In this document: positions 1 through 8,587 of the stretch, piece after piece
Numbering within the stretch: position 1 is the stretch's first letter
How the letters are laid out: every line of letters begins with the position of its first letter
From: CAVTQY01 sp963736975
Lineage (GTDB): Bacteria > Pseudomonadota > Alphaproteobacteria > Acetobacterales > Acetobacteraceae
Reading direction: 5' to 3'
Assembly (NCBI GenBank): GCA_963736975.1
Contig: CAVTQY010000001.1
Span: 1,922,001-1,986,000 of the forward strand
Length of the DNA: 64,000 nt
The notes under the pieces: generated by a model
What the model was told of the DNA's origin: nothing
The model's input: only the letters and a program-made list of their open reading frames with translations
Database searches by the model: none
Program-made: the position numbers and the translations under genes

Positions 1-2
1 AA

Positions 3-623
3 GGCCCGGTCGCGGTCTCGCTCGGGGCCTTTCGCCGTTACCACGCGGAGTCGGCCTGGACCTGGGAGCGCATGGCGCTGACCCGAGCCCGCGTCATTGC
101 CGGGCCGGCAAGACTGCGCGCGGACATCGAGCCAGCCATCCGGACGGCCCTGGCATCATCCGGCCCCCCGGCTCGGATTCGCGCCGATGCCGCCGCCATG
201 CGGGCCCGCATGCAACGCGAGTTGCCGCCGGCCGGGCCTTGGGATGCCAAGCTGCGCGTCGGCGGCCAGATCGACGTCGAGTTCATCGCCCAGACGCTGC
301 AGCTCATTCACGCCCGCACCGAGCCCGAACTGTGCCATCCGACCACCCGGATCGCGTTGAGCAACCTGGCCGCAGCCGGTTATTTGGAGCCGAACGATGT
401 TGCCCGGTTGGTTCGGGCCGACAACACCTGGCGGACGGTGCAGGGCATGCTGCGCATCACGCTCGGCCGTACCTACCCGGCCGAGTTGCCCGAAGCGACC
501 GCGCGTCCGTTGCTGCGCGCCATGAACGCTGTTGACCTTCCCGGGTTACGCATCATCCTCGACGCTCTGGCGGAGCAGGTTCGCATCGTGTTTCGCCGCT
601 ACATAGGAGACATCACCACATGA
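3..623 (+). CDS. glnE: Bifunctional glutamine synthetase adenylyltransferase/adenylyl-removing enzyme, C-terminal part (5' truncated by window edge)
   Basis: The open frame enters from the left edge and codes for the last 206 residues of GlnE, the cytoplasmic enzyme that adenylylates and de-adenylylates glutamine synthetase in response to PII. Diagnostic stretches are AWTWERMALTRARVIAG near the start and KLRVGGQIDVEFIAQTLQ about 60 residues on, matching the conserved D-K...GG..D-(I/V)-E-F..Q block of the C-terminal adenylyltransferase half. The rest is the helical tail of the family. The stop overlaps the start of the downstream peroxiredoxin by four bases (ATGA), so the two are probably co-translated. 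Confidence 0.93.
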   Translation, partial: GPVAVSLGAFRRYHAESAWTWERMALTRARVIAGPARLRADIEPAIRTALASSGPPARIRADAAAMRARMQRELPPAGPWDAKLRVGGQIDVEFIAQTLQLIHARTEPELCHPTTRIALSNLAAAGYLEPNDVARLVRADNTWRTVQGMLRITLGRTYPAELPEATARPLLRAMNAVDLPGLRIILDALAEQVRIVFRRYIGDITT

Positions 624-1087
624 GCGTTCTGGAGAATGATCCGGCGCCTGATTTCGAGATGCCCGCCACCGATGGGCGCTCGGTCAGCCTGCGATCGATG
701 AAGGGAAAGCCGTTCGTCCTTTACTTCTACCCGAAAGCGGACACGCCCGGCTGCACCAAGGAGGCATGCGCCTTCCAGGAAGCCTTGCCGCAACTCGGAA
801 AACTGGGGCTCGAGGTGATCGGCGTCTCCAAGGACAAGCTGCCCGCGCTGGAGAAATTCGCCGCCAAATACAAACTGCATTTCCCGCTCGCCTCCGACGC
901 GGAAGCCGGAGTCGCCGAGGCCTATGGCACGTGGGTGGAGAAGTCGATGTACGGCCGGAAATATCTCGGCATGGAGCGCAGCACATTTCTGGTCGATAAG
1001 GACGGCAAGATCGCGAAGGCTTGGCGCAAGGTGAGCGTGACCGGCCATGCGAAGGCCGTCATGGAGGCGGCCGCGGCGCTGAAATAA
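620..1087 (+). CDS. bcp: Thioredoxin-dependent thiol peroxidase (peroxiredoxin Q/BCP)
   Basis: A 155-residue cytoplasmic peroxiredoxin that reduces hydroperoxides with thioredoxin. The active-site segment YPKADTPGCTKEACAFQE places the peroxidatic Cys at residue 45 and the resolving Cys at residue 50, the same positions as in E. coli Bcp. Length is normal for the family. The ATG overlaps the glnE stop. The glnE-bcp order is common in alphaproteobacteria, so it is probably one transcript. Confidence 0.96.
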   Translation: MSVLENDPAPDFEMPATDGRSVSLRSMKGKPFVLYFYPKADTPGCTKEACAFQEALPQLGKLGLEVIGVSKDKLPALEKFAAKYKLHFPLASDAEAGVAEAYGTWVEKSMYGRKYLGMERSTFLVDKDGKIAKAWRKVSVTGHAKAVMEAAAALK

Positions 1088-1165
1088 GGCGGCTCTCGAA
1101 TGTGTTATCCGCACTGGAACATAGGGACGGGTGACGCTCTGAACATCACATGCTAGCGGCGCCCC

Positions 1166-1813
1166 ATGCTCACCGTTATCGCTGCCCGCCCGATTCTCTG
1201 TCTCATGCTGCTAATGGGTCTGGCCGCCTGCCAGCAGGGCCTTCCGTCCGCCGGCCGGGCGCTGACGACATCGACGCCGGTCGGCCTGAATGCCTCCTTA
1301 CCGGCACCGTGCGCTGACGGTCTTCGTGCGGAGCTAACGACAGGCGTGCAGGTTGAATACGCCGGCAGCCTGCCGACGAACAACCAAGTCTGCCTGGTCC
1401 GCTGGGATGGCCAGGACCATTCCTATTATCTCGGCTTCTGGGGCTCAGGCCGACTCCGCGATGCAGCAAGCGAGGATGCCCCCGACATTCAGGGCGTTCT
1501 GGCCGGCCCGGTCGGCACCGAGGCAACGTTTCCGCTGCATCGAGATGGCGGGCTTTGGCGCACGGCGACGATCACTCATGTGGCGGACGGGGCGGTGCAG
1601 GTCGGCGGCGAGAAGCGCGCTGCCGTCGAGCTCCGGGCCGTCCGCCATGAAGACTCGGGAGCGCCGGGCGCGAATGCGGAGTCTCTCTATTGGATCGACC
1701 GCGAAACCGGCATCATCCTGCGCCAGCAGATAGTGACGGCGATGGCCGATGGTGAACGTCAGCAGATGACGATCTGGCAAGTCCGAAAGATCGTGGAGCC
1801 GCGTCCGGCATAG
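1166..1813 (+). CDS. Putative lipoprotein of unknown function
   Basis: A 215-residue protein with a signal peptide ending in a lipobox (LMGLAAC, Cys22), so it should be lipid-anchored in the periplasm or outer membrane. The mature part contains a short region with aromatic residues (SYYLGFWGSG) and otherwise polar sequence. I do not recognise a family. It stands alone, about 80 bp after bcp and 110 bp before the DUF4142 gene. Composition matches its neighbours, so it is probably a real lineage-specific gene. Confidence 0.7.
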   Translation: MLTVIAARPILCLMLLMGLAACQQGLPSAGRALTTSTPVGLNASLPAPCADGLRAELTTGVQVEYAGSLPTNNQVCLVRWDGQDHSYYLGFWGSGRLRDAASEDAPDIQGVLAGPVGTEATFPLHRDGGLWRTATITHVADGAVQVGGEKRAAVELRAVRHEDSGAPGANAESLYWIDRETGIILRQQIVTAMADGERQQMTIWQVRKIVEPRPA

Positions 1814-1920
1814 ATCCCTGAACAGCCAGGACAGGGTCACAAACCCGGCACACGCGTCGGTCCTTTGCATCCGAAAGCTCAGGCGACCGTTGGCGGTGCA
1901 CACCCCGAGGAGGCCAGGGC

Positions 1921-2514
1921 ATGCGATACAGCCCACGACGCATTCTGTACAGCATCCTTTGCGGCGGCACCGTGATCGCATTCGGGCCCGCCATCGCGAT
2001 CGCCCAGACCGCGGCACCGACGACGCCGGCTGCGGGAGCCGGAGTGTCGGGCCCCACTGAAGGAGCCCAGGTGCGGCCGTCCGCCCAGGATGTTCAGTTC
2101 GTCAAACAAGCGGCGGCGGGCGGCATCGCCGAGGTGCAGGCGGGACAGCTCGCTGCAAGCAAGGCAAAAAATACCGGTGTGCAGCAATTCGCGCATCGCA
2201 TGATAACCGATCATACGAAAGTAAATGACCAGCTTATGTCCATCGCGCAGAGCCTGGGCCTGACTGGCGTACCGACACGACCCGATCCGACCGATGCGAG
2301 CGCGATGGCGAAGCTGCGACGCGAATCAGGCTCCCGCTTCGAGCGCGATTACATACGTAACCAAGTCGCCGCACATCAGCGGACAATCAAGCTGTTCCAG
2401 ACAGAGGCGCAATCGGGGACCAACCCCGAGCTGAAGCATTTTGCGCAGCAGACGCTGCCCACTCTGCAGGACCATCTGAGCATGGCTGAGCAACTGGAGC
2501 ACAGCAACGCTTGA
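1921..2514 (+). CDS. DUF4142 domain-containing exported protein
   Basis: A 197-residue protein with an N-terminal signal peptide (cleavage probably after AIAIAQT, about residue 25), an Ala/Pro-rich linker and a C-terminal all-helical DUF4142 domain at about residues 57-195. The domain carries the typical FVKQAAAGGIAEVQAGQLA opening, QQFAHRMITDHTKVNDQL and a closing HL.MAEQL. DUF4142 proteins are periplasmic, ferritin-like four-helix proteins of unknown function, often stress-linked. It converges on the htrA-type protease gene. Confidence 0.85.
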   Translation: MRYSPRRILYSILCGGTVIAFGPAIAIAQTAAPTTPAAGAGVSGPTEGAQVRPSAQDVQFVKQAAAGGIAEVQAGQLAASKAKNTGVQQFAHRMITDHTKVNDQLMSIAQSLGLTGVPTRPDPTDASAMAKLRRESGSRFERDYIRNQVAAHQRTIKLFQTEAQSGTNPELKHFAQQTLPTLQDHLSMAEQLEHSNA

Positions 2515-2566
2515 GCAACAGCGCCGGAGTAACAATGCCCCGGGGCTGCTGGCGTCCGCTTCCGAC

Positions 2567-4075
2567 TTATCCTTTCTGGGGCACTTCGTCGCCGCCGATC
2601 GGCACCGGAATCCATTGCATGCCGTCTTGCCGCTGAATCAGCATCAGGACGGAACGGCGGTTTTCCTTACGAACGGCATCGACATGCGCCTGCACATCCG
2701 CCGGCGTGTTGACCTCGCTCTGCTGCACCTCGACGATCACATCCCCCGGCTTCAGTCCTTGTTTCGATGCGGCGCCGTTCGGGTCCACGTCGGTGACGAC
2801 GACACCCTTCTGATGGTCGTTGAGCTGGAACTTGTTCTTCATGTCCTGAGTGATCGGTGCCAGCTTCATCCCCAGGCTCGACATGTCCATTGGTCCGGGA
2901 ACGACCGGGCGGTTGGGTGTTGCCGCGGCAAGCTGTGTCTTGTCGTCCGGCAACTCGCCCAATGTTGCCTGCAACGTCACCCGGTTGCCATCGCGCCAGA
3001 CCACAAGGGGGACCTGCTTGCCCACCTCGGTATCCGCCACGATCCGCGGCAGCGACCGCATGTCCTTCACGTCCTGCCCGTTGAACTGCAGGATGACGTC
3101 GCCGTTGTGCAGATGGGCCGAGTCGGCAGGCCCGCCAGGGTTCACCCCGGCCACCATGGCGCCCGTCGGCGTGTGCAGGCCCAGGCTCTCGGCGATGTCG
3201 GGCGTCACTTCCTGGATGCGCACGCCGAGCCAGCCGCGCCGCGGGTGGCCGTATTGGTGTAACTGATCGACATCGAGCTTCGCGATGTTGGAGGGGATCG
3301 CGAAGCCGATCCCGATCGATCCGCCTGTGGGCGAGTAGATCGCGGTGTTGATGCCGATCACCTGCCCGTCCATGTTGAACAGCGGTCCGCCCGAATTGCC
3401 GCGATTGATCGGGGCATCGGTCTGGATGAAATCGTCGTACGGCCCCTCATGAATGTCGCGGCCGCGCGCAGAGATGATGCCGGCGGTCACCGACCCGCCG
3501 AGGCCGAACGGATTGCCGATCGCCAGCACCCAGTCGCCGATCCGCATCGCGCCGGAATCGCCGAACTGTAGCGCGGGCAGCGGCTTGTCCGTCTTCACTT
3601 TGAGCAAGGCGAGGTCGCCGACGGTATCCCGACCGACCACCGTCGCCTTGAGTGAGGTGTTGTCCTGCAGCGTGACGGTAATTTCGTCCGCGCCTTCAAT
3701 AACGTGGTTATTGGTCACGACCAGGCCGGACGGGTCGATGATGAAGCCAGACCCGAGGCTCTGCATCCGCCGCTCCTCTGGCGGCTGGTCGGAGCCTTGC
3801 GGCCGATGCCGGTTCATGAAGTCGTTGAAGAACTGCTGGAACGGCGAGCCCGGCGGGAACATCGGCATGTCCGGCGCGGACCCGGCCTTGATGTCGGTTG
3901 TGGAAGAGATGTTCACTACGGCAGGCAGCAATTTCGCCGCGAGGTCCGCGAAGCTGTCCGGCGCCGGACGGGCGATGGCCGCGGGCGACGGCGCCAATGC
4001 CGCCACGGGCAAGGCGACGAGCGCCGATCCCGCCAGAAAGGCTGCGCGGACACTGCGGGAACGGGGGAACGGCAT
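2567..4075 (-). CDS. degP: Do-type periplasmic serine protease (HtrA/DegP/MucD family)
   Basis: A 502-residue exported trypsin-like protease that degrades misfolded envelope proteins. After a signal peptide (about 27 residues) comes the protease domain with the triad His124 (VVTNNHVIEGAD), Asp154 (DTVGDLALLKV) and Ser228 (NRGNSGGPLF). Two PDZ domains follow at about residues 275-375 and 400-490. Length and the two PDZ domains fit DegP/DegQ/MucD. It lies 23 bp downstream of hflC on the same strand, the common alphaproteobacterial order hflK-hflC-degP, suggesting one envelope quality-control operon. Confidence 0.95.
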   Translation of the reverse strand: MPFPRSRSVRAAFLAGSALVALPVAALAPSPAAIARPAPDSFADLAAKLLPAVVNISSTTDIKAGSAPDMPMFPPGSPFQQFFNDFMNRHRPQGSDQPPEERRMQSLGSGFIIDPSGLVVTNNHVIEGADEITVTLQDNTSLKATVVGRDTVGDLALLKVKTDKPLPALQFGDSGAMRIGDWVLAIGNPFGLGGSVTAGIISARGRDIHEGPYDDFIQTDAPINRGNSGGPLFNMDGQVIGINTAIYSPTGGSIGIGFAIPSNIAKLDVDQLHQYGHPRRGWLGVRIQEVTPDIAESLGLHTPTGAMVAGVNPGGPADSAHLHNGDVILQFNGQDVKDMRSLPRIVADTEVGKQVPLVVWRDGNRVTLQATLGELPDDKTQLAAATPNRPVVPGPMDMSSLGMKLAPITQDMKNKFQLNDHQKGVVVTDVDPNGAASKQGLKPGDVIVEVQQSEVNTPADVQAHVDAVRKENRRSVLMLIQRQDGMQWIPVPIGGDEVPQKG

Positions 4076-4098
4076 GGGGGTTACTCCAAAATCGGCTT

Positions 4099-4977
4099 TC
4101 AGGGCGATGCCGGCACCGGCGGCGTCCGAAGATAACGCAGGAAATCGTTGTCAGGGGTCAAGATCAGGCGCGTCTTGCCGGACGCGAAGGCGTCCCGATA
4201 CGCCTGCAACGTGCGCCACGCCCCGAAGAAGGTGGGGTCCTGGTTGAACGCGGCGGCATAGAGCCGAGAGGCTTCCGCCTCGCCTTCGCCGCGCAACTGG
4301 TCCGCCGTGGCCTTCGCGTTCGCTAGCAACACCGTACGATCACGGTCGGCGTTCGCGCGGATCTTCTGGGCTGCTTCGGCGCCCTCGGCGCGCGCCTGGG
4401 CGGCCACGCGCTGCCGCTCGGACTGCATGCGCGACAGGATCGCCTCGGTGTTCTCGCGCGGCAGGTCGGCGCGGCGGATCCGTACGTCCTCCACAAACAC
4501 GCCGAAGCCTTTCATCTCCGCGTTCACCTGGTCGCGAATATTGGCCATGATATGGTCGCGATCGGCCGACAATACATCCGGCAGCGGCTTGGTACCCAGT
4601 TCGCGCCGGATCGCCGATGCTACGATCGCGTTCAACCGGATCTGGATTCCCTGCTCGCCGGCGCCCACTGCCTGATAATATTGCAAAGCGTCGTTGATCC
4701 GAAACATCGTAAAGCTGTCCACGATCAGGCGGCGCTGGTCGCCCAGGATCACCTCTTCGCTCGGCGTGCCCAGATAGAGCAGGCGGCGGTCGAAACCGAT
4801 CACCGACTGGATGAAGGGGATCTTGGCATGCAGGCCGGGGTCTCTGATCACGCGCACGGGCCGGCCGAATTCCGTCACCAGCGCCTGCTCGGTCTGGCTG
4901 ACGGTAAATAGTGTCGAGCTGACCACTACCAACAGCACGAACAGTCCAGCCAGGCTGGCGATGATTGTGCGTCTCAT
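4099..4977 (-). CDS. hflC: HflC, FtsH protease modulator (SPFH/band 7 family)
   Basis: A 292-residue membrane protein with one N-terminal transmembrane helix (residues 4-24) and a periplasmic SPFH domain (FTVSQTEQALVTEFGRPVR onward) followed by a long Ala/Arg/Glu-rich helix (about residues 180-250). With HflK it forms the cage around FtsH in the inner membrane and restrains its proteolysis. The start overlaps the hflK stop by four bases, so translation is coupled. Confidence 0.96.
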   Translation of the reverse strand: MRRTIIASLAGLFVLLVVVSSTLFTVSQTEQALVTEFGRPVRVIRDPGLHAKIPFIQSVIGFDRRLLYLGTPSEEVILGDQRRLIVDSFTMFRINDALQYYQAVGAGEQGIQIRLNAIVASAIRRELGTKPLPDVLSADRDHIMANIRDQVNAEMKGFGVFVEDVRIRRADLPRENTEAILSRMQSERQRVAAQARAEGAEAAQKIRANADRDRTVLLANAKATADQLRGEGEAEASRLYAAAFNQDPTFFGAWRTLQAYRDAFASGKTRLILTPDNDFLRYLRTPPVPASP

Positions 4978-6230
4978 GGATTGGCACTCATCGCCTGCGG
5001 CGTCCCCGTCACCGGCCTCGCCGGCGATACCGGCAAGGGAGCGGATGGCGCCGGCGTGCCCTCCAGCGGCAGGAAGGGCAGCAAGCCTTTCACGTTGTTG
5101 TCCAGGACCACCGCCGGTGCATGGGTCAGCACGTCGCGCATTGTATCCAGATACATTCGCTGCAACGTCACCTGCTTGGCGGTGCGATAGGCCGCGAGCA
5201 CGCTCAGGAAGCGCTTCGTGTCGCCGGTGGCCTGGGCGATCGTGGCCTGCATCTCGCCCTGACCGGCGGCGACGACGCGGGCGGCATCGCCACGCGCGCG
5301 TGGTACGATGTCGTTGGCATAGGCCTGCGCCTCGTTGCGCAAACGCTCCGCATCGGTGTTGGCGCGCTGCACGTCACGGAAGCTTTCGACCACCGCGTCG
5401 GGTGGATCGACCTTCTGCAGCAGCACCTGGGTGATCTGCACGCCGGCATGATAGCTGTCGAGAATCTTCTGCGACTGCTCCATCACGTCGGCGGCGATCT
5501 GCGCGCGCATCGGGCCAAGCGCGGGCTGGATCGGCGTCCGCCCCATCACCTCGCGCAGCACGCTCTCCGCGACCGCCTTCACCGTCACGTCGGGATCGCG
5601 GGTGTTGAACAGGTAGCTCACCGCATTATTGATGCGCCACAGCAGCACCAGATCGATATCGACGATGTTCTCGTCGCCGGTCAGCATCAGGCTTTCCGCC
5701 GGAACCTCCTGGCGCGCCTCGCTGCTGCCGTCCTCGGCATTGCCGGACCGGTAGCCGATCTCGGTGCGGTTGATGCGGGTGACGGCCGGGGTTTGCACGG
5801 TCTCGATCGGCCAGGGCAGGTGATAGTTCAGCCCTGGCAGCGTCGTGCGGGTGAAGGCGCCGAACCGCAGCACGATGCCCTGCTCGTCGGGTTCTACGCG
5901 GTAGAAGCCGCTGGCCAGCCATAGTGCGACCACCAGAATCCCAAGCAGTGCGAGGCCGCGCCCGCCCGAGCTGCCGCCGCCGATCATGCGCCGGATTGCG
6001 GCCTGCATACGCCCGATGAGCTGATCGAGGTCCGGGCCCGGAAATTGGTCGCCCGGCCGCCAGTTGCCCGGACCCCACGGCCCTCGCGGGCCGCCGCCTC
6101 TTGGTTCGCCGGGGCCGTTCGAGCCGCCGCGGCCGCCGGGCGGCACCGATTGCGATCCGCCGGGTCCCCAAGGACTGGGGCCTGGGTTCGGGCCCGGGCC
6201 GCCGGAATTATTGGGCATGCTAAAATCCAC
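4974..6230 (-). CDS. hflK: HflK, FtsH protease modulator (SPFH/band 7 family)
   Basis: A 418-residue partner of HflC. It has a long Gly/Pro-rich cytoplasmic N-terminus (about residues 1-60), a single transmembrane helix (about residues 92-110, GLALLGILVVALWLASGFY) and an SPFH domain starting VEPDEQGIVLRFG, then a helical region rich in Ala/Arg/Glu. This order is that of HflK. It is the first gene of the hflK-hflC-degP set and is divergent from the mrp gene, with about 130 bp between their starts for both promoters. Confidence 0.96.
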   Translation of the reverse strand: MDFSMPNNSGGPGPNPGPSPWGPGGSQSVPPGGRGGSNGPGEPRGGGPRGPWGPGNWRPGDQFPGPDLDQLIGRMQAAIRRMIGGGSSGGRGLALLGILVVALWLASGFYRVEPDEQGIVLRFGAFTRTTLPGLNYHLPWPIETVQTPAVTRINRTEIGYRSGNAEDGSSEARQEVPAESLMLTGDENIVDIDLVLLWRINNAVSYLFNTRDPDVTVKAVAESVLREVMGRTPIQPALGPMRAQIAADVMEQSQKILDSYHAGVQITQVLLQKVDPPDAVVESFRDVQRANTDAERLRNEAQAYANDIVPRARGDAARVVAAGQGEMQATIAQATGDTKRFLSVLAAYRTAKQVTLQRMYLDTMRDVLTHAPAVVLDNNVKGLLPFLPLEGTPAPSAPLPVSPARPVTGTPQAMSANP

Positions 6231-6357
6231 TCCTTGCCGCCGGCGCTTCGCCAGTGGCCGGCATTGGCGGCGGCCCCAGCCTGGGCCAGATAGTAAGGAC
6301 CGGCCGCGCCTTGGGGCGACGGCCTCATATCAACCCCCAGCAAAAGGTTTGCAAGCA

Positions 6358-7461
6358 ATGTCTGAACAGGCCGGACCCGCTGCCGAGGCCCTGCGTGAAG
6401 TACTGCGCGGGATCAAGGACCCGGCCTCGGGGAAGGACATTGTCGCCGCCGGGCTGATTGAGGGGATTGAGCTGCGCGGCGGCCTGGTGCAGGTCGCGTT
6501 GCTCACTGACCGCGCGCATGCGGCGGCCATGGAGCCGGTACGGCGGGAGGTGGAACAACTGCTGGCCCGGCAGCCCGGGGTGACGAATGCAACGGCCGTG
6601 CTGACGGCGCATAAGGCGTCCGGGCAGCAGCAGCCTGCCTCCGGCGCGCCGGGTCAGAAGCCGCCGCTGCTTCCCGATGTGCAGGCGATTATCGCCGTTG
6701 CCTCCGGTAAGGGCGGCGTCGGCAAATCGACGGTCGCCGTCAATCTTGCCGTGGCGCTCGCCCGGCAGGGGCTGGCGACCGGGTTGCTGGACGCGGACAT
6801 CTACGGACCCAGCCTGCCTCGCATGCTGGGGATCTCCCGCCGGCCGGAAGTTCGCAACGAACAGATGATCCCGCCCGAAGCCTGGGGCCTGAAATGCATG
6901 TCGATCGGCTTCCTGGTCGAGGAAGAGACCCCGATGATCTGGCGGGGCCCGATGGTGATGGGCGCGCTGGAGCAAATGATGGGTCAGGTCGCCTGGGGCG
7001 TGCTGGACATACTGGTCGTGGACATGCCCCCTGGTACAGGCGACGCGCAGCTCACTATGGCGCAGCGGGTGGCGCTGCGCGGCGCGGTGATCGTCTCGAC
7101 GCCGCAGGACATCGCCCTGATCGACGCCCGCCGCGGCGTACGCATGTTTGAGCGGGTGCGCGTGCCTGTGCTCGGGCTGGTCGAAAACATGAGCTACTTT
7201 TGCTGCCCCAACTGCGGCCATCGGGCGGAAATTTTCGGCCATGGCGGCGCGCGGCTGGAGGCGCAACGGCTCGGCGCCGAGTTCCTGGGTGAGATCCCCC
7301 TGCTGCTGGAAATCCGCACCGCCTCGGACGCCGGCACACCCATCGTGGCGGCCGACCCGGACGGGCCCGCGGCCCAGGCCTTCGCGGCGGTTGCCGCGCA
7401 GGTGAGAGCCAAACTGGCCGGCATCGCCCCCGGACCGGGACCACGCATTGTCATGAGCTGA
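6358..7461 (+). CDS. mrp: Iron-sulfur cluster carrier protein, Mrp/ApbC/NBP35 P-loop ATPase
   Basis: A 367-residue cytoplasmic ATPase that binds and transfers 4Fe-4S clusters. Residues 8-85 are the DUF59/MIP18-like domain. The ATPase begins with a deviant Walker A (ASGKGGVGKS, about residues 115-124). The C-terminal half has the C-x-x-C cluster site in YFCCPNCGHRAEIFG. I chose the ATG at 6358 because the DUF59 domain begins directly after it. The frame stays open upstream but codes only low-complexity sequence antisense to hflK. Confidence 0.94.
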   Translation: MSEQAGPAAEALREVLRGIKDPASGKDIVAAGLIEGIELRGGLVQVALLTDRAHAAAMEPVRREVEQLLARQPGVTNATAVLTAHKASGQQQPASGAPGQKPPLLPDVQAIIAVASGKGGVGKSTVAVNLAVALARQGLATGLLDADIYGPSLPRMLGISRRPEVRNEQMIPPEAWGLKCMSIGFLVEEETPMIWRGPMVMGALEQMMGQVAWGVLDILVVDMPPGTGDAQLTMAQRVALRGAVIVSTPQDIALIDARRGVRMFERVRVPVLGLVENMSYFCCPNCGHRAEIFGHGGARLEAQRLGAEFLGEIPLLLEIRTASDAGTPIVAADPDGPAAQAFAAVAAQVRAKLAGIAPGPGPRIVMS

Positions 7462-7536
7462 ACCTTTTCAGGGTCGCTGCCCGTCAAAAGCCATGCGGTG
7501 CCCGCGGTGTGGTCTCGTGTGCCGGGCGCCACCAGT

Positions 7537-7590
7537 CCACCTCTCCCGCTGGCGGGAGAGGTCGGTTCGCAGCGAACCGGGTGAGGGTGC
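7537..7590. repeat. REP-like double hairpin, copy 1
   Basis: Intergenic element with a perfect 11-bp inverted repeat (acctctcccgc at 7539-7549, complement at 7552-7562, two-base loop), followed at once by a second stem (ggttcgc at 7564-7570, complement at 7572-7578) and the tail gtgaggg. An inverted second copy lies near 15541-15588. Such ctctcccgc/gcgggagag hairpins are widespread dispersed elements in alphaproteobacteria. The remaining bases between mrp and about 7700 show no gene. Confidence 0.85.
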
Positions 7591-7702
7591 CCGGCGCGTG
7601 GACTCTGCCCCGACTCCCCAGGGAGGGGCGGTGGCACCTCGGCAGGAGCCAGGCGGTTTCGGCCCGGGTTTGGGCAACGATGTCAGCCTGCTTCGCCGAA
7701 CC

Positions 7703-7896
7703 ATCTGACCGACGAGGCGTGTGCTTGCCGCCGCGCGGGCACAGGGGTGGTGCTTCGCCTGTTGCAGATACCGTTGCGGCCGGAATGGCAGGAGGGCGTG
7801 CGGGGCCACCTCGCGACGAATATCCGTCTTGCGCGTATGGTTGCGGAATTCGAGTTGCCGGATGAATTGGAGCCGGCTCATGTGTATCGGGCCTGA
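7703..7896 (+). pseudogene. Remnant of a DUF4089/AtzG-like (HpxX) small subunit gene
   Basis: Joined across frames, this region reads TDEA, then VLAAARAQG in a second frame, then VVLRLLQIPLRPEWQEGV and MVAEFELPDELEPAHVYRA before a stop at 7894. That is the pattern of the roughly 60-residue DUF4089 (AtzG/HpxX) proteins that partner AtzE-type amidohydrolases. At least two frameshifts near 7720-7750 break it. It is followed by remnants of the usual next two genes, which supports the identification. Confidence 0.75.
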
Positions 7897-7898
7897 AC

Positions 7899-8203
7899 GT
7901 GACGGCTGACCCCGCTTGGCTGGATGCCGCGACGATCCGTGCCTAAATTGGAGCGGGATCGTTCAGCGCGCGCGAAGTGGGTGGACGCAGCCGCTGAAGC
8001 GTATCGAGTGGATCGATCCAACACTGAACACGTTTACGCCGGTTACCGCCGACCGCTTTGTGCTCGTGGTTCCGCGATCGGGATTGCCGATCGGGGTGCA
8101 GGTGATCGCCGCGCCCAGGCGGGAGAATGTCGCGCTGCGCGTGGCCCGCGCACTGGAGCAGTCGGGTGTTGCCTGGGCGCCTCGCCCGCCCGGCCTTTCG
8201 TGA
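7899..8203 (+). pseudogene. Internally deleted remnant of an AtzE/HpxY-type amidase gene
   Basis: The 5' end reads VTADPAWLDAATIRA, an in-frame stop, then IGAGSFSAREV. A shifted frame continues LKRIEWIDPTLNTFTPVTAD. The sequence then jumps to the family C-terminus, LPIGVQVIAAPRRENVALRV followed by ALEQSGV. An intact AtzE-family amidohydrolase is about 450 residues, so nearly all of it, including the Ser-Ser-Lys catalytic core, is missing. The stop overlaps the next remnant (TGATG), preserving the original operon junction. Confidence 0.82.
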
Positions 8204-8587
8204 TGGCGGTAAACACTCCCGGAGGTGCGTGCCGAGGTGGAAGCGGTATTTGCACGCTATGAGCGGGCGCTCATGGACGACGACGTCGGTGCTCGCGGCG
8301 CTGTTCTGGGACGATCCTCGGACTGGCCGGTATGGCTGGCGGAAAATCTGTACGGCAACGCTGAAATCGCAGCGTTGCGCCAGGTCCGCTCGCCCGTTGG
8401 CCTTGCGCGCCGGTTATCGCGCACTGTGATCACAACATTTGGGCGTGATCTTGCCACCGCATCGACGCTGTTTCATCGCGATATGCTGCCCGGCAAGGTC
8501 AGCCGGCAGATGCAGACCTGGGTGAGGTTGCCGGACATCGGATGGCGTATCGTGGCTGCGCATATCAGCGTGACGGAGGCACCCTGA
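8203..8587 (+). pseudogene. Frameshifted remnant of a DUF3225/HpxZ-like gene
   Basis: Pieces in alternating frames rebuild a DUF3225 protein (AtzH-like, HpxZ): MAVNTP, then EVRAEVEAVFARYERALMDD, then LAALFWDDPRTGRYG in another frame, then AENLYGNAEIAALRQVRSP, SRTVITTFGRDLATAS and QMQTWVRLPD...GWRIVAAHISV. At least three frame changes are needed, so this is a pseudogene. Length (about 125 codons) is otherwise complete. In intact clusters HpxZ accompanies oxalurate amidohydrolase. Confidence 0.82.
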
